13,992 nucleotides of DNA from DATBHM01 sp036557505 (GTDB taxonomy: Bacteria; Actinomycetota; UBA4738; JACQTL01). The DNA lies in contig DATBHM010000026.1 in the NCBI GenBank assembly GCA_036557505.1, forward strand, positions 1 to 13,992. Direction: 5' to 3'. Below are positions 7,739 to 13,992 of the stretch, in pieces. A program made the translations under genes and the position numbers. Under the pieces are notes generated by a model. That model was not told the origin of the DNA. It made no database searches and was given only the letters and a program-made list of their open reading frames with translations. Every line of letters starts with the position of its first letter. Positions within the stretch are counted from its first letter, which is position 1.

Positions 7739-10700
7739 AGCTGCGGCGGCGAGAACCCCGACCAGGCCCGTTTCTGCCTCGCGTGCGGCAGCCCGGTCGC
7801 CGCCCGGGTGGAGGTCCGCCGCGAGCGGAAGTTCGTCGCGATGCTGTTCGCCGACCTCGTGGGATCGACCTCGCTGGGCGAGCGCGAGGACCCCGAGGTC
7901 GTGCAGGACGTCGTGTCGTCCGCGTTCACCCGGCTGGGGACCGAGGTCGAACGGTTCGGCGGCACGATCGACAAGATCATGGGCGACGCCATCCTCGCCC
8001 TGTTCGGCGTCCCCGCGGCGCACGAGGACGACCCCGAGCGCGCCGTCCGGGCGGCGCTCGAGATGCAGTCGGTGCTCGCGGCGCTGAACGCAGAGGCCGG
8101 CGCGACGGGCCGCCCCCAGCTGGGGATGCGGGTGGGGATCGAGGCGGGTGAGGTCATGGTGAACCTCGAACGGACCATCGATCTGCCCGACCGCATGGTC
8201 ACCGGCGACGCCGCGAACACGGCCTCGCGCCTGCAGTCGGCTGCCGAGCCTGGCTCGGTCGTCGTGGGGCCCGCGGTCTACGCCGCCTCGAACCAGGTCA
8301 TCGACTACCGCGAGCTGGCGCCCGTGCACCTCAAGGGCAAGGTCAAGGCGATGCCGGTGTGGGTCGCCGCCGGCGTCAAGACCCGCCACGGCGAGCGTGC
8401 CCGGTTCGGCCTCGAGGCGTCGCTCGTCGGCCGCGATGACGAGCTGGCATCGCTGAAGCAGGCGTTTCATCGGGTCGTGTCGTCGCGCCGTCCGGCGCTC
8501 GTCACGGTGGTCGGTCCGGCCGGCGTCGGCAAGTCCCGCATCGCGTGGGAGCTGTCGAAGTACGTGGACGGCCTTCCCGAGCCGCCGACGTGGATGCGAG
8601 GCCGGTGCTACGCGTACGGTAACCGTTCGTACTCGGCGTTCGCGGAGGCCATGAAGGCGCGGTGCGGCGTTCGCGAGGACGAGACACCCGAGGCCATCCG
8701 CTCGGGAATCCACGCAGTGGTCGGCGCGCTGTTCGACGACGGAACCGTGGCCTCGGAGGTCGAAGCACTGGTCGGGGGGACCGCCGAGCGGGGGTTCCTG
8801 CGGGAGGAGCTGTTCGAGGCGTGGCGGCGGTTCCTCGAGCGTGACGCCGCCGGCCGGCCGGTGGTGCTGCTGCTCGAAGACATCCACTGGGCGGACGAGG
8901 GGCTGCTCGACTTCCTCGATCACCTCGCGGTCTGGGGGCAGGGGCCGATCCTCGTGCTCACGCTTGCCCGCCCGGAGTTGTTCGAGCACCGTCCGGACTG
9001 GGGCGGCGGCAAGCGGAGCTACACGGCGCTGTACCTCGACCCGCTCTCCGAGGACCAGAACGCCGAGATGCTGACGCGGCTGCTCGGCTCGCAGGCGCCC
9101 GAGGGGTTGCGGCAGCTGGTGCTCGAGCGGAGCGAGGGGAACCCCCTGTTCACCGAGGAGATCGTCCGTTCGCTGATCGACCGGGGCATCCTGCGAACCC
9201 AGCACGCCGACTCCTGGGAGCTCGCGGCGGCCATCGAGGACATCGAGCTGCCGCGTTCGGTCCAGGGGGTCATCGCGTCGCGGCTCGACGCCCTGCCGGC
9301 CGACGAGAAGCGGGTTCTGCAGGACGGCGCGGTGGTCGGGCGCGTGTTCTGGTTGGGGGCGCTCGCGGCGCTCGGGGCGGGCGATCCCGCGGGCCTTCGG
9401 GATGCGACCGGGCGGCTGCGCCTGAAGGAGATCCTCATCCCCCGGGAGCCGTCGGCGTTCGCCGGCGACCCCGAGCTGGGGTTCCGGCACGTGCTGATCC
9501 GCGACGTCGCGTACGAGTCCCTTCCGAAGTCCGAACGCGCCGCGAAACACGCGCACGTGGCCGAGTGGTTCGAGCAGGTCGCGGGGGAGCGCGCGCAGGA
9601 GTTCGCGGAGCAGATCGCGACGCACCACGCCGAACGCCGCCGCCACCTCGCCGAGGTCGGTGCGGCGGCACCGGACGTCGAGGCGGCCGACCGCGATCTG
9701 CTGCGATGGTCGCTCGCGGCGGCCGACCGGGCGCGGCGCCTCCGCGAGGCGTCGGAGGCGGTCCGATGGTTCGCGGCCGCGGTGGACGCGGCGCGGTCGC
9801 TCGGCGGCCCACCGGGTGAGCTGGCCGGCCTGCTCGAGGATCTCGGGTGGACCGAGATGGGTGCCGGACGGGTGGCCGACGGGACCGCTCACCTCCGGGA
9901 GGCCCTCGAGCTCCGCGAACGGGAGGGCAGCGAGCTCGACGCGGGGCGCCTGCAGGGTCTGCTCGGCACGATCGCCTTTCAGAACGGAAGGCGGGAGGAG
10001 GCCATGGTGCTGATGGCCTCGGCGTTCTCCCGGCTGCAGCCGCTCGGCGACAGCGCCGAGCTGGCGTTCGCCACGACGTTCATGACGATCGGAATCCTGT
10101 TCGCGGAGCGGCTGGAGGAGGCCGAACCCCTGTTCCGTCAGGCGCTCGCGATGGCGGAGGCCGCCGCCCGCGACCCGGAAGCCGGCTACATCGCGTATCA
10201 CGCGCTGTCGCTCGTGCAGCTGTTCCTGGTGATGTGCCTCATCTACCTGGGGCGGTGGCGGGAGGCGGAGCCGATGGTGGAGGAGATCGAGTCGCTCGCC
10301 CGAAGCTCGGGGGACGTCGGCGTCTACTTCCGCGCGATGGGCATGCAGGTGCTGTACCTCCACGACGGCGCGCCCGATCTCGACCTGGCCCGGATCGACC
10401 GCCTGCTCGACGAGCAGCTCGACCTGGCCCGGAAGTCGGGGCGGTTCGGGGACGCGATCTACACGATCGACGCCGCGTGCTGGGTCAACCTGATCCACGG
10501 CCGGCTGGACGCCGCCGAGGCGCTCGGCCGGGAAGCCGTCGAATGGTCCTCGCACGGCGCCGACGCGTTCGCGTCGGAGGCGCTGCGCCGCCTCGGCTGG
10601 ACCGCCCTCGTGCGGGGCGACGTGGACGGGGCCGAACGGCTCATGGACGAGGCGGGGGACATCCAGGCCAGCAATCTCGGCGGCCTGTCACCGCCCATCG

Positions 10701-11173
10701 TGCGGGCGGGCATCGCCCGGGCGCGCGGCGACCGCGAGCAGGCGGCCGAGATCCTCACCGAACGGGCGAAGGCCGCGCCGGCGGGCGCCCCGCTCGACCA
10801 GTGGGAGCGGGTGTTCATCGAAGCCGCCGTCGTGCTCACCGAGCTGGGCCGGATGGACGAGGCCCGCGAGATGGCCGGGAGGCTCCGCCGGCTCGCGGAC
10901 ATCCGTGTCCAGCTCGAGCCGCTCGCGCTCTGGGGCGAGGGGCTCGCCGCCGGCGACGACGAGATTGCCGCGGAGTCGCTCGCCGAGGCGGCGGCCGGGT
11001 TCGAGGTGCGGGAGCAGCCCGTCGACGTCGGCCGGTGCCTGATCGCGTTGGCCGCCGTCCAGTCGCGGCTCGGCGGGGACGCCGGGCCGACCCTGCACCG
11101 CGCCCGCGAGACGCTTGCCGCGTGCGGCGCCGGGTTGTACCTGGCCGAGGCGGAGGCAGCCGGGGCCGTCTGA
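7721..11173 (+). CDS. Zinc-ribbon/class III nucleotide cyclase/ATPase/TPR regulatory protein
   Basis: Large cytoplasmic signalling protein of 1150 residues. A zinc ribbon begins it: CPSC at residues 5-8 and CLAC at 19-22. The class III adenylate/guanylate cyclase domain (about 35-215) has both metal-binding Asp45 (FADLVGST) and Asp89 (KIMGDAI), the base-contacting Lys85, and the transition-state residues Asn166 and Arg170 (NTASR). The second base-specifying position, usually Asp, is Met159. An AAA/STAND-type ATPase follows, with Walker A GPAGVGKS (265-272) and Walker B LLLEDIHWAD (383-392), then a winged-helix-like stretch near 510-545 and a long alpha-helical TPR-like C-terminus (about 650-1150). 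The architecture is that of bacterial proteins related to soluble adenylyl cyclase. One cyclase domain means two chains must pair to form active sites. It starts at a GTG with no ribosome site and a promoter placed for leaderless transcription. It diverges from the trehalose operon, which makes control of or response to that operon plausible but unproven. An in-frame GTG at 7691 is a less likely start. Confidence 0.92.
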   Translation: MPIICPSCGGENPDQARFCLACGSPVAARVEVRRERKFVAMLFADLVGSTSLGEREDPEVVQDVVSSAFTRLGTEVERFGGTIDKIMGDAILALFGVPAAHEDDPERAVRAALEMQSVLAALNAEAGATGRPQLGMRVGIEAGEVMVNLERTIDLPDRMVTGDAANTASRLQSAAEPGSVVVGPAVYAASNQVIDYRELAPVHLKGKVKAMPVWVAAGVKTRHGERARFGLEASLVGRDDELASLKQAFHRVVSSRRPALVTVVGPAGVGKSRIAWELSKYVDGLPEPPTWMRGRCYAYGNRSYSAFAEAMKARCGVREDETPEAIRSGIHAVVGALFDDGTVASEVEALVGGTAERGFLREELFEAWRRFLERDAAGRPVVLLLEDIHWADEGLLDFLDHLAVWGQGPILVLTLARPELFEHRPDWGGGKRSYTALYLDPLSEDQNAEMLTRLLGSQAPEGLRQLVLERSEGNPLFTEEIVRSLIDRGILRTQHADSWELAAAIEDIELPRSVQGVIASRLDALPADEKRVLQDGAVVGRVFWLGALAALGAGDPAGLRDATGRLRLKEILIPREPSAFAGDPELGFRHVLIRDVAYESLPKSERAAKHAHVAEWFEQVAGERAQEFAEQIATHHAERRRHLAEVGAAAPDVEAADRDLLRWSLAAADRARRLREASEAVRWFAAAVDAARSLGGPPGELAGLLEDLGWTEMGAGRVADGTAHLREALELREREGSELDAGRLQGLLGTIAFQNGRREEAMVLMASAFSRLQPLGDSAELAFATTFMTIGILFAERLEEAEPLFRQALAMAEAAARDPEAGYIAYHALSLVQLFLVMCLIYLGRWREAEPMVEEIESLARSSGDVGVYFRAMGMQVLYLHDGAPDLDLARIDRLLDEQLDLARKSGRFGDAIYTIDAACWVNLIHGRLDAAEALGREAVEWSSHGADAFASEALRRLGWTALVRGDVDGAERLMDEAGDIQASNLGGLSPPIVRAGIARARGDREQAAEILTERAKAAPAGAPLDQWERVFIEAAVVLTELGRMDEAREMAGRLRRLADIRVQLEPLALWGEGLAAGDDEIAAESLAEAAAGFEVREQPVDVGRCLIALAAVQSRLGGDAGPTLHRARETLAACGAGLYLAEAEAAGAV

Positions 11174-11383
11174 TCAGGCAGTTGCGCAAACCTGCGCGCG
11201 GCCGGTGCGTTCGCGGCGGTCGTCGCCGAACCGGAGCAAGCGGTGGAACACAACGGGCCGGCGCGGACTCGCATCGGGGCCGTGACGGGCATAGCCTGCG
11301 CGCGCCCGCGTTCGTCGGCGAAAGGGGGTCCGAATGCACCGGGCTGGCCAGGGCGCATCGACGTCTCCGAGGAGGTCGGTCTG
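11174..11383 (+). promoter_or_regulatory. Gap upstream of the permease gene; weak promoter candidate
   Basis: This 210-base gap has no convincing gene. The permease reading frame stays open back to an ATG at 11243, but that upstream part has no ribosome site and looks unlike the conserved protein. A TAGCCT hexamer at 11292-11297 could be a -10, with only a poor -35 (TCGCAT, 11269-11274, 17-base spacing); that would give a leader of about 80 bases. A small palindrome TTGCGCAA lies at 11182-11189, just after the cyclase stop. No strong terminator hairpin is visible, so read-through from the cyclase gene is possible. Confidence 0.25.
11369..11376 (+). promoter_or_regulatory. Ribosome binding site of the permease gene
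   Basis: GAGGAGGT, close to a perfect Shine-Dalgarno sequence, ends 7 bases before the ATG at 11384. It rules in favour of that ATG over the upstream in-frame ATG at 11243. Confidence 0.85.
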
Positions 11384-13048
11384 ATGGCCGTCCAGGACCC
11401 CGTCCACACCGACGAGCACGACGCCGCCGACCTCGAGCGGTTCGGCTACAAGCAGGAGCTGAAGCGAACCCTCGGCGTGTTCAGCTCGTTCGCCGTCGCG
11501 TTCAGCTACATCTCGCCGTCGACCGGCATCTTCACCCTGTTCTTCCTGGCAGTGGCGTCCGTCGGTGGGGTCATGTTCTGGACGTGGCCGGTGGTCATCC
11601 TCGGCCAGCTGTTCGTCGCCCTCAACTGGGCGGAGATGTCGAGCCACTATCCGATCGCCGGCTCGGTGTTCCAGTGGACGAAGTACCTGTCCGGGCGGAC
11701 CTACGCGTGGTTCACGGGGTGGATCTACCTGTTCGCGGGCGTCATCACCGTGGCCGCGGTGTGCGCGACGCTGCCGCTGTCGCTGATCCCGGCGCTCAAC
11801 AACATGTTCGGCTGGAGCCTCAACGGCACGCTCGGGTCAACCGACCAGCTCGTCGTCGCGATCATCACGCTCGCCGTCATCACCGTGCTCAACATCTACG
11901 GCGTGCGGCTGGTGGCGATCGTCAACAACACCGGCGTGATCTTCGAGATCCTCGGCATGGTGGTGTTCGCGTTCTTCATGGCGCTGTTCCACAACCACCA
12001 GGGCGTGGGGGTGATCTTCAAGCCGCTCGGCACCACCGTGAACGGCCACACGTTCCTCATCGCCATGTTCATGAGCCTGTTCGTGGTCTACGGCTTCGAC
12101 ACGGCTTCGACGCTCGCCGAGGAGACGAAGAACCCGCGGAAGGAGGCCCCCAAGGCCGTCATCGGATCGATCCTCGGCGCGTTCGTGATCGGCGGCATCT
12201 TCCTGTGGGCGATGCTCATGGCGATCCCGAACCCGGTCGGCAAGTTCCTGCCGACGATCGCGGGTCCGCAGACCATCATCGAGGCGAACCTGTCGAGCGC
12301 GTGGTCGACCGTCTACCTGCTGATCGTGTCGGCGGCGATCTTCGTGTGCTGCATGGCGATCATGACCTCGACCGTGCGGCTGGCGTTCGGCATGGCGCGG
12401 GACAACCAGCTGCCGCTGTCGAAGCCGCTCGCGCGGGTCAGCCCGAAGCTGCACACGCCGATCTGGTCGGTGATCGCGGTCGCGATCCTGTCGGCGATCC
12501 CGTTCATCCAGTTCACCGGCGCGACGGTCATCGCGGTCGCGGCGACGACGATGATCTACCTCAGCTACCTGCTGGGGAACGTCGTCGTGCTGCGGGCCAG
12601 GATGAAGGGGTGGCCGAAGAACAAGGCGCCGTTCAGCCTGGGGCGGTGGGGCAAGGTCGTGAACGTCCTCGCCATCCTGTGGGGCGCCGTGATGCTGGTG
12701 AACATGCTGTGGTGGACGAACGACGCGAAATCGAACCCCGCCCGGACGATCACCAACCCCAAGGCGAACCAGACGGGCGGCCTCGTGAACTTCGGGATCG
12801 ACTTCCTGAACAAGATCCCGGTGATCGAGCTCCTCATCATCGTCGTGGGGATCGTGGGCGCGATCTACTTCTTCGGGTTCCAGAAACGGAAGCCGTACAC
12901 GCCGGTCATCGTTCCCGACGACACGGCGCCCGTGGGAGCTTCGGCGCCGGCGGCCGTTGCGACGCCCTCGCCGGCAGGTGCGCCGACCACGCCGACCTCG
13001 CCGGCCGCGAGCCCGCCCGGGGACGGTTCGGGGGGCTTCTCCACATAG
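11384..13048 (+). CDS. APC-superfamily amino acid/choline-type permease
   Basis: Inner-membrane amino acid permease of 554 residues with about twelve hydrophobic helices between residues 29 and 500. Helix 1 has the unwound-helix motif YISPSTGIF (42-50), where APC transporters bind the amino and carboxyl groups of the substrate. The stretch YGFDTASTLAEETKNPRKEAP (from about residue 234) is typical of the amino acid/choline transporter (ACT) branch, which carries amino acids, GABA, choline or polyamines. The last 54 residues are a low-complexity Pro/Ala/Ser/Thr tail, presumably cytoplasmic and disordered, longer than is usual. The start at 11384 is set by a near-perfect ribosome site. The next gene begins 22 bases after the stop and is a dimethylglycine/sarcosine-dehydrogenase-like flavoprotein, so the substrate may be dimethylglycine, sarcosine, betaine, choline or a related amine. 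That assignment is from context; the family call itself is firm. Confidence 0.92.
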   Translation: MAVQDPVHTDEHDAADLERFGYKQELKRTLGVFSSFAVAFSYISPSTGIFTLFFLAVASVGGVMFWTWPVVILGQLFVALNWAEMSSHYPIAGSVFQWTKYLSGRTYAWFTGWIYLFAGVITVAAVCATLPLSLIPALNNMFGWSLNGTLGSTDQLVVAIITLAVITVLNIYGVRLVAIVNNTGVIFEILGMVVFAFFMALFHNHQGVGVIFKPLGTTVNGHTFLIAMFMSLFVVYGFDTASTLAEETKNPRKEAPKAVIGSILGAFVIGGIFLWAMLMAIPNPVGKFLPTIAGPQTIIEANLSSAWSTVYLLIVSAAIFVCCMAIMTSTVRLAFGMARDNQLPLSKPLARVSPKLHTPIWSVIAVAILSAIPFIQFTGATVIAVAATTMIYLSYLLGNVVVLRARMKGWPKNKAPFSLGRWGKVVNVLAILWGAVMLVNMLWWTNDAKSNPARTITNPKANQTGGLVNFGIDFLNKIPVIELLIIVVGIVGAIYFFGFQKRKPYTPVIVPDDTAPVGASAPAAVATPSPAGAPTTPTSPAASPPGDGSGGFST

Positions 13049-13058
13049 CGAGTCCGCC

Positions 13059-13064
13059 GGGGAG
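13059..13064 (+). promoter_or_regulatory. Ribosome binding site of the flavoprotein gene
   Basis: GGGGAG ends 6 bases before the GTG at 13071, supporting this GTG as the start codon of the downstream dehydrogenase. Confidence 0.65.
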
Positions 13065-13070
13065 CGGCTC

Positions 13071-13992
13071 GTGAGGACGTCCGCCCGCGCCGTCGTGATC
13101 GGCGGTGGCGTGGGCGGGGCGTCGATCGCCTACTGGCTGTCGAGGCTGGGCTGGTCCGACGTCGTCATGGTCGAACGGGCAGAGCTGACCAGCGGGTCGA
13201 CGTTTCACTCCGCGGGGCTGGTCGGGCAGCTCCGGGGATCGCTCTCGCTGACGAAGATGATGATGCGGTCGGTGGACCTGTACCGCTCGCTCGGCTCCGA
13301 GACCGGCCTCGACACCGGCTGGCACGAGGTGGGGTCGCTCCGCCTCGCGTCCTCGGAGGAGCGCATGCAGGAGCTCCGACGGCAGGCCGGGTGGGCGAAG
13401 ACGTTCGGGCTGCCCATGGAGCTGATCTCCGCCGACGACGCCCTCGAGCTGTTCCCGGCGATGTCGACCGAGGGCGTCCTGGGGGCCGCCTACCTCCCGA
13501 CGGACGGGTACGTCGACCCGTCCGAGCTGACGCTGGCCCTGGCGTCCGGCGCGCGGTCGCGGGGCGTCGAGGTCATGACCGGCACCCGGGTCACCGGGAT
13601 CGACGTGGAACGCGGCCGCGTACGCGGCGTGCAGACGTCGGCCGGTCCGATCGCCTGCGAGGTCGTGGTGAACGCCGGCGGCATGTTCGCCGGAGAGATC
13701 GGGCGGATGGCCGGGGTGACGGTTCCCATCGTGCCGATGGCGCACGAGTACCTGATCACCAAGCCGCTGGGGCTGCCCTTGCAGATGGCGACGATGCGCG
13801 ACCCTTCGCTGCTCGTGTACTTCCGGAGCGAGGGGGCCGGGCTCGTGGCCGGCGGCTACGAGCGAACCCCCGCGCCGTGGGGTCTCGACGGCATCCCGGC
13901 GGACTTCAACTCGCGATTGCTGGCCGAGGACTGGGACCGGTTCGCGCCGCTCATGGAGAACGCCGTCCGGCGGGTTCCCGCGCTGGAGGACG
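13071..13992 (+). CDS. FAD-dependent dehydrogenase, dimethylglycine/sarcosine dehydrogenase family, 3' end outside the window
   Basis: N-terminal 307 residues of a DAO-type flavoprotein that oxidises an N-methyl group, as in breakdown of glycine betaine or choline by way of dimethylglycine and sarcosine. The Rossmann motif GGGVGG (residues 11-16) binds the FAD diphosphate and Glu35 ends the second beta strand. The stretch LTSGSTFHSAGLVGQLR contains His46, aligned with the histidine that carries covalent FAD in dimethylglycine and sarcosine dehydrogenases. Later segments DPSLLVYFRSEGAGLVAGGYE and WGLDGIPADFNSRLL also match this family. Full-length members are about 800 residues with a C-terminal GcvT-like folate-binding domain, which would lie beyond the right edge. 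The GTG start is supported by GGGGAG 6 bases upstream. It is 22 bases after the permease gene and very likely in the same operon. The precise substrate (dimethylglycine, sarcosine or another amine) cannot be fixed from this part. Confidence 0.93.
   Translation, partial: MRTSARAVVIGGGVGGASIAYWLSRLGWSDVVMVERAELTSGSTFHSAGLVGQLRGSLSLTKMMMRSVDLYRSLGSETGLDTGWHEVGSLRLASSEERMQELRRQAGWAKTFGLPMELISADDALELFPAMSTEGVLGAAYLPTDGYVDPSELTLALASGARSRGVEVMTGTRVTGIDVERGRVRGVQTSAGPIACEVVVNAGGMFAGEIGRMAGVTVPIVPMAHEYLITKPLGLPLQMATMRDPSLLVYFRSEGAGLVAGGYERTPAPWGLDGIPADFNSRLLAEDWDRFAPLMENAVRRVPALED

Noticed and set aside
7643..10555. Very long open frame on the minus strand opposite the cyclase gene
   Set aside because: Its translation is His/Arg/Pro-rich with no recognisable domain. 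Long antisense frames are expected where third positions are nearly all G or C.
11180..11205. Possible terminator hairpin after the cyclase gene
   Set aside because: Only a 4-5 pair GCGC stem with no T run; too weak to call.
11243..11383. 47-residue upstream extension of the permease
   Set aside because: No ribosome site precedes the ATG at 11243, the residues are not permease-like, and a near-perfect ribosome site marks 11384.

Overview
The window is a GC-rich stretch (about 70% G+C by eye, strongly GC-biased third codon positions, GTG starts next to ATG starts, one apparent leaderless gene). It holds seven protein genes, two of them cut by the window edges. The gene types (TreX/TreY/TreZ trehalose pathway, a large cyclase-ATPase-TPR regulator with a zinc ribbon, a dimethylglycine-dehydrogenase-like flavoprotein) and the high G+C suggest an actinobacterium or a similar high-GC soil or sediment lineage. 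That placement is an inference; there is no rRNA or marker gene here to settle it.

Left part, minus strand, positions 1-7652: a tight operon read right to left, treZ - treX - treY - MFS transporter. TreX (glycogen debranching enzyme) trims alpha-1,6 branches from glycogen, TreY (malto-oligosyltrehalose synthase) turns the reducing-end maltose unit of a linear maltodextrin into a trehalosyl unit, and TreZ (trehalohydrolase) releases trehalose. All three GH13 enzymes have their catalytic Asp/Glu/Asp in place. The treX-treY junction is a 4-base GTGA overlap and treZ-treX is 13 bases apart. The MFS gene starts 49 bases after treY, has no visible terminator in front of it, and leaves the window at its 3' end.

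Middle, plus strand, 7721-11173: a 1150-residue multidomain signalling protein (zinc ribbon, class III nucleotide cyclase, STAND-type ATPase, TPR-like helical C-terminus), divergent from the trehalose operon. Only 68 bases separate the start codons of treZ and the cyclase. The cyclase gene has a good -35/-10 pair placed so that transcription would begin on its GTG start codon, i.e. a leaderless mRNA. The same TACCATC block reads as a weaker -10 on the opposite strand, so the two transcription units may share one symmetric -10 element.

Right part, plus strand, 11384-13992: an APC-superfamily amino acid/choline-type permease followed 22 bases later by the start of a flavoprotein of the dimethylglycine/sarcosine dehydrogenase family, cut by the right edge. 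Together they look like an uptake-and-oxidation unit for an N-methylated glycine compound or related amine. Trehalose and the betaine/dimethylglycine group are both compatible-solute chemistry, so the window may have an osmolyte theme, but no sequence feature proves a link between the two halves.

I found no RNA genes, CRISPR arrays, insertion sequences or long repeats. The families are known ones; the most interesting parts are the compact divergent promoter and the atypical active site of the cyclase.
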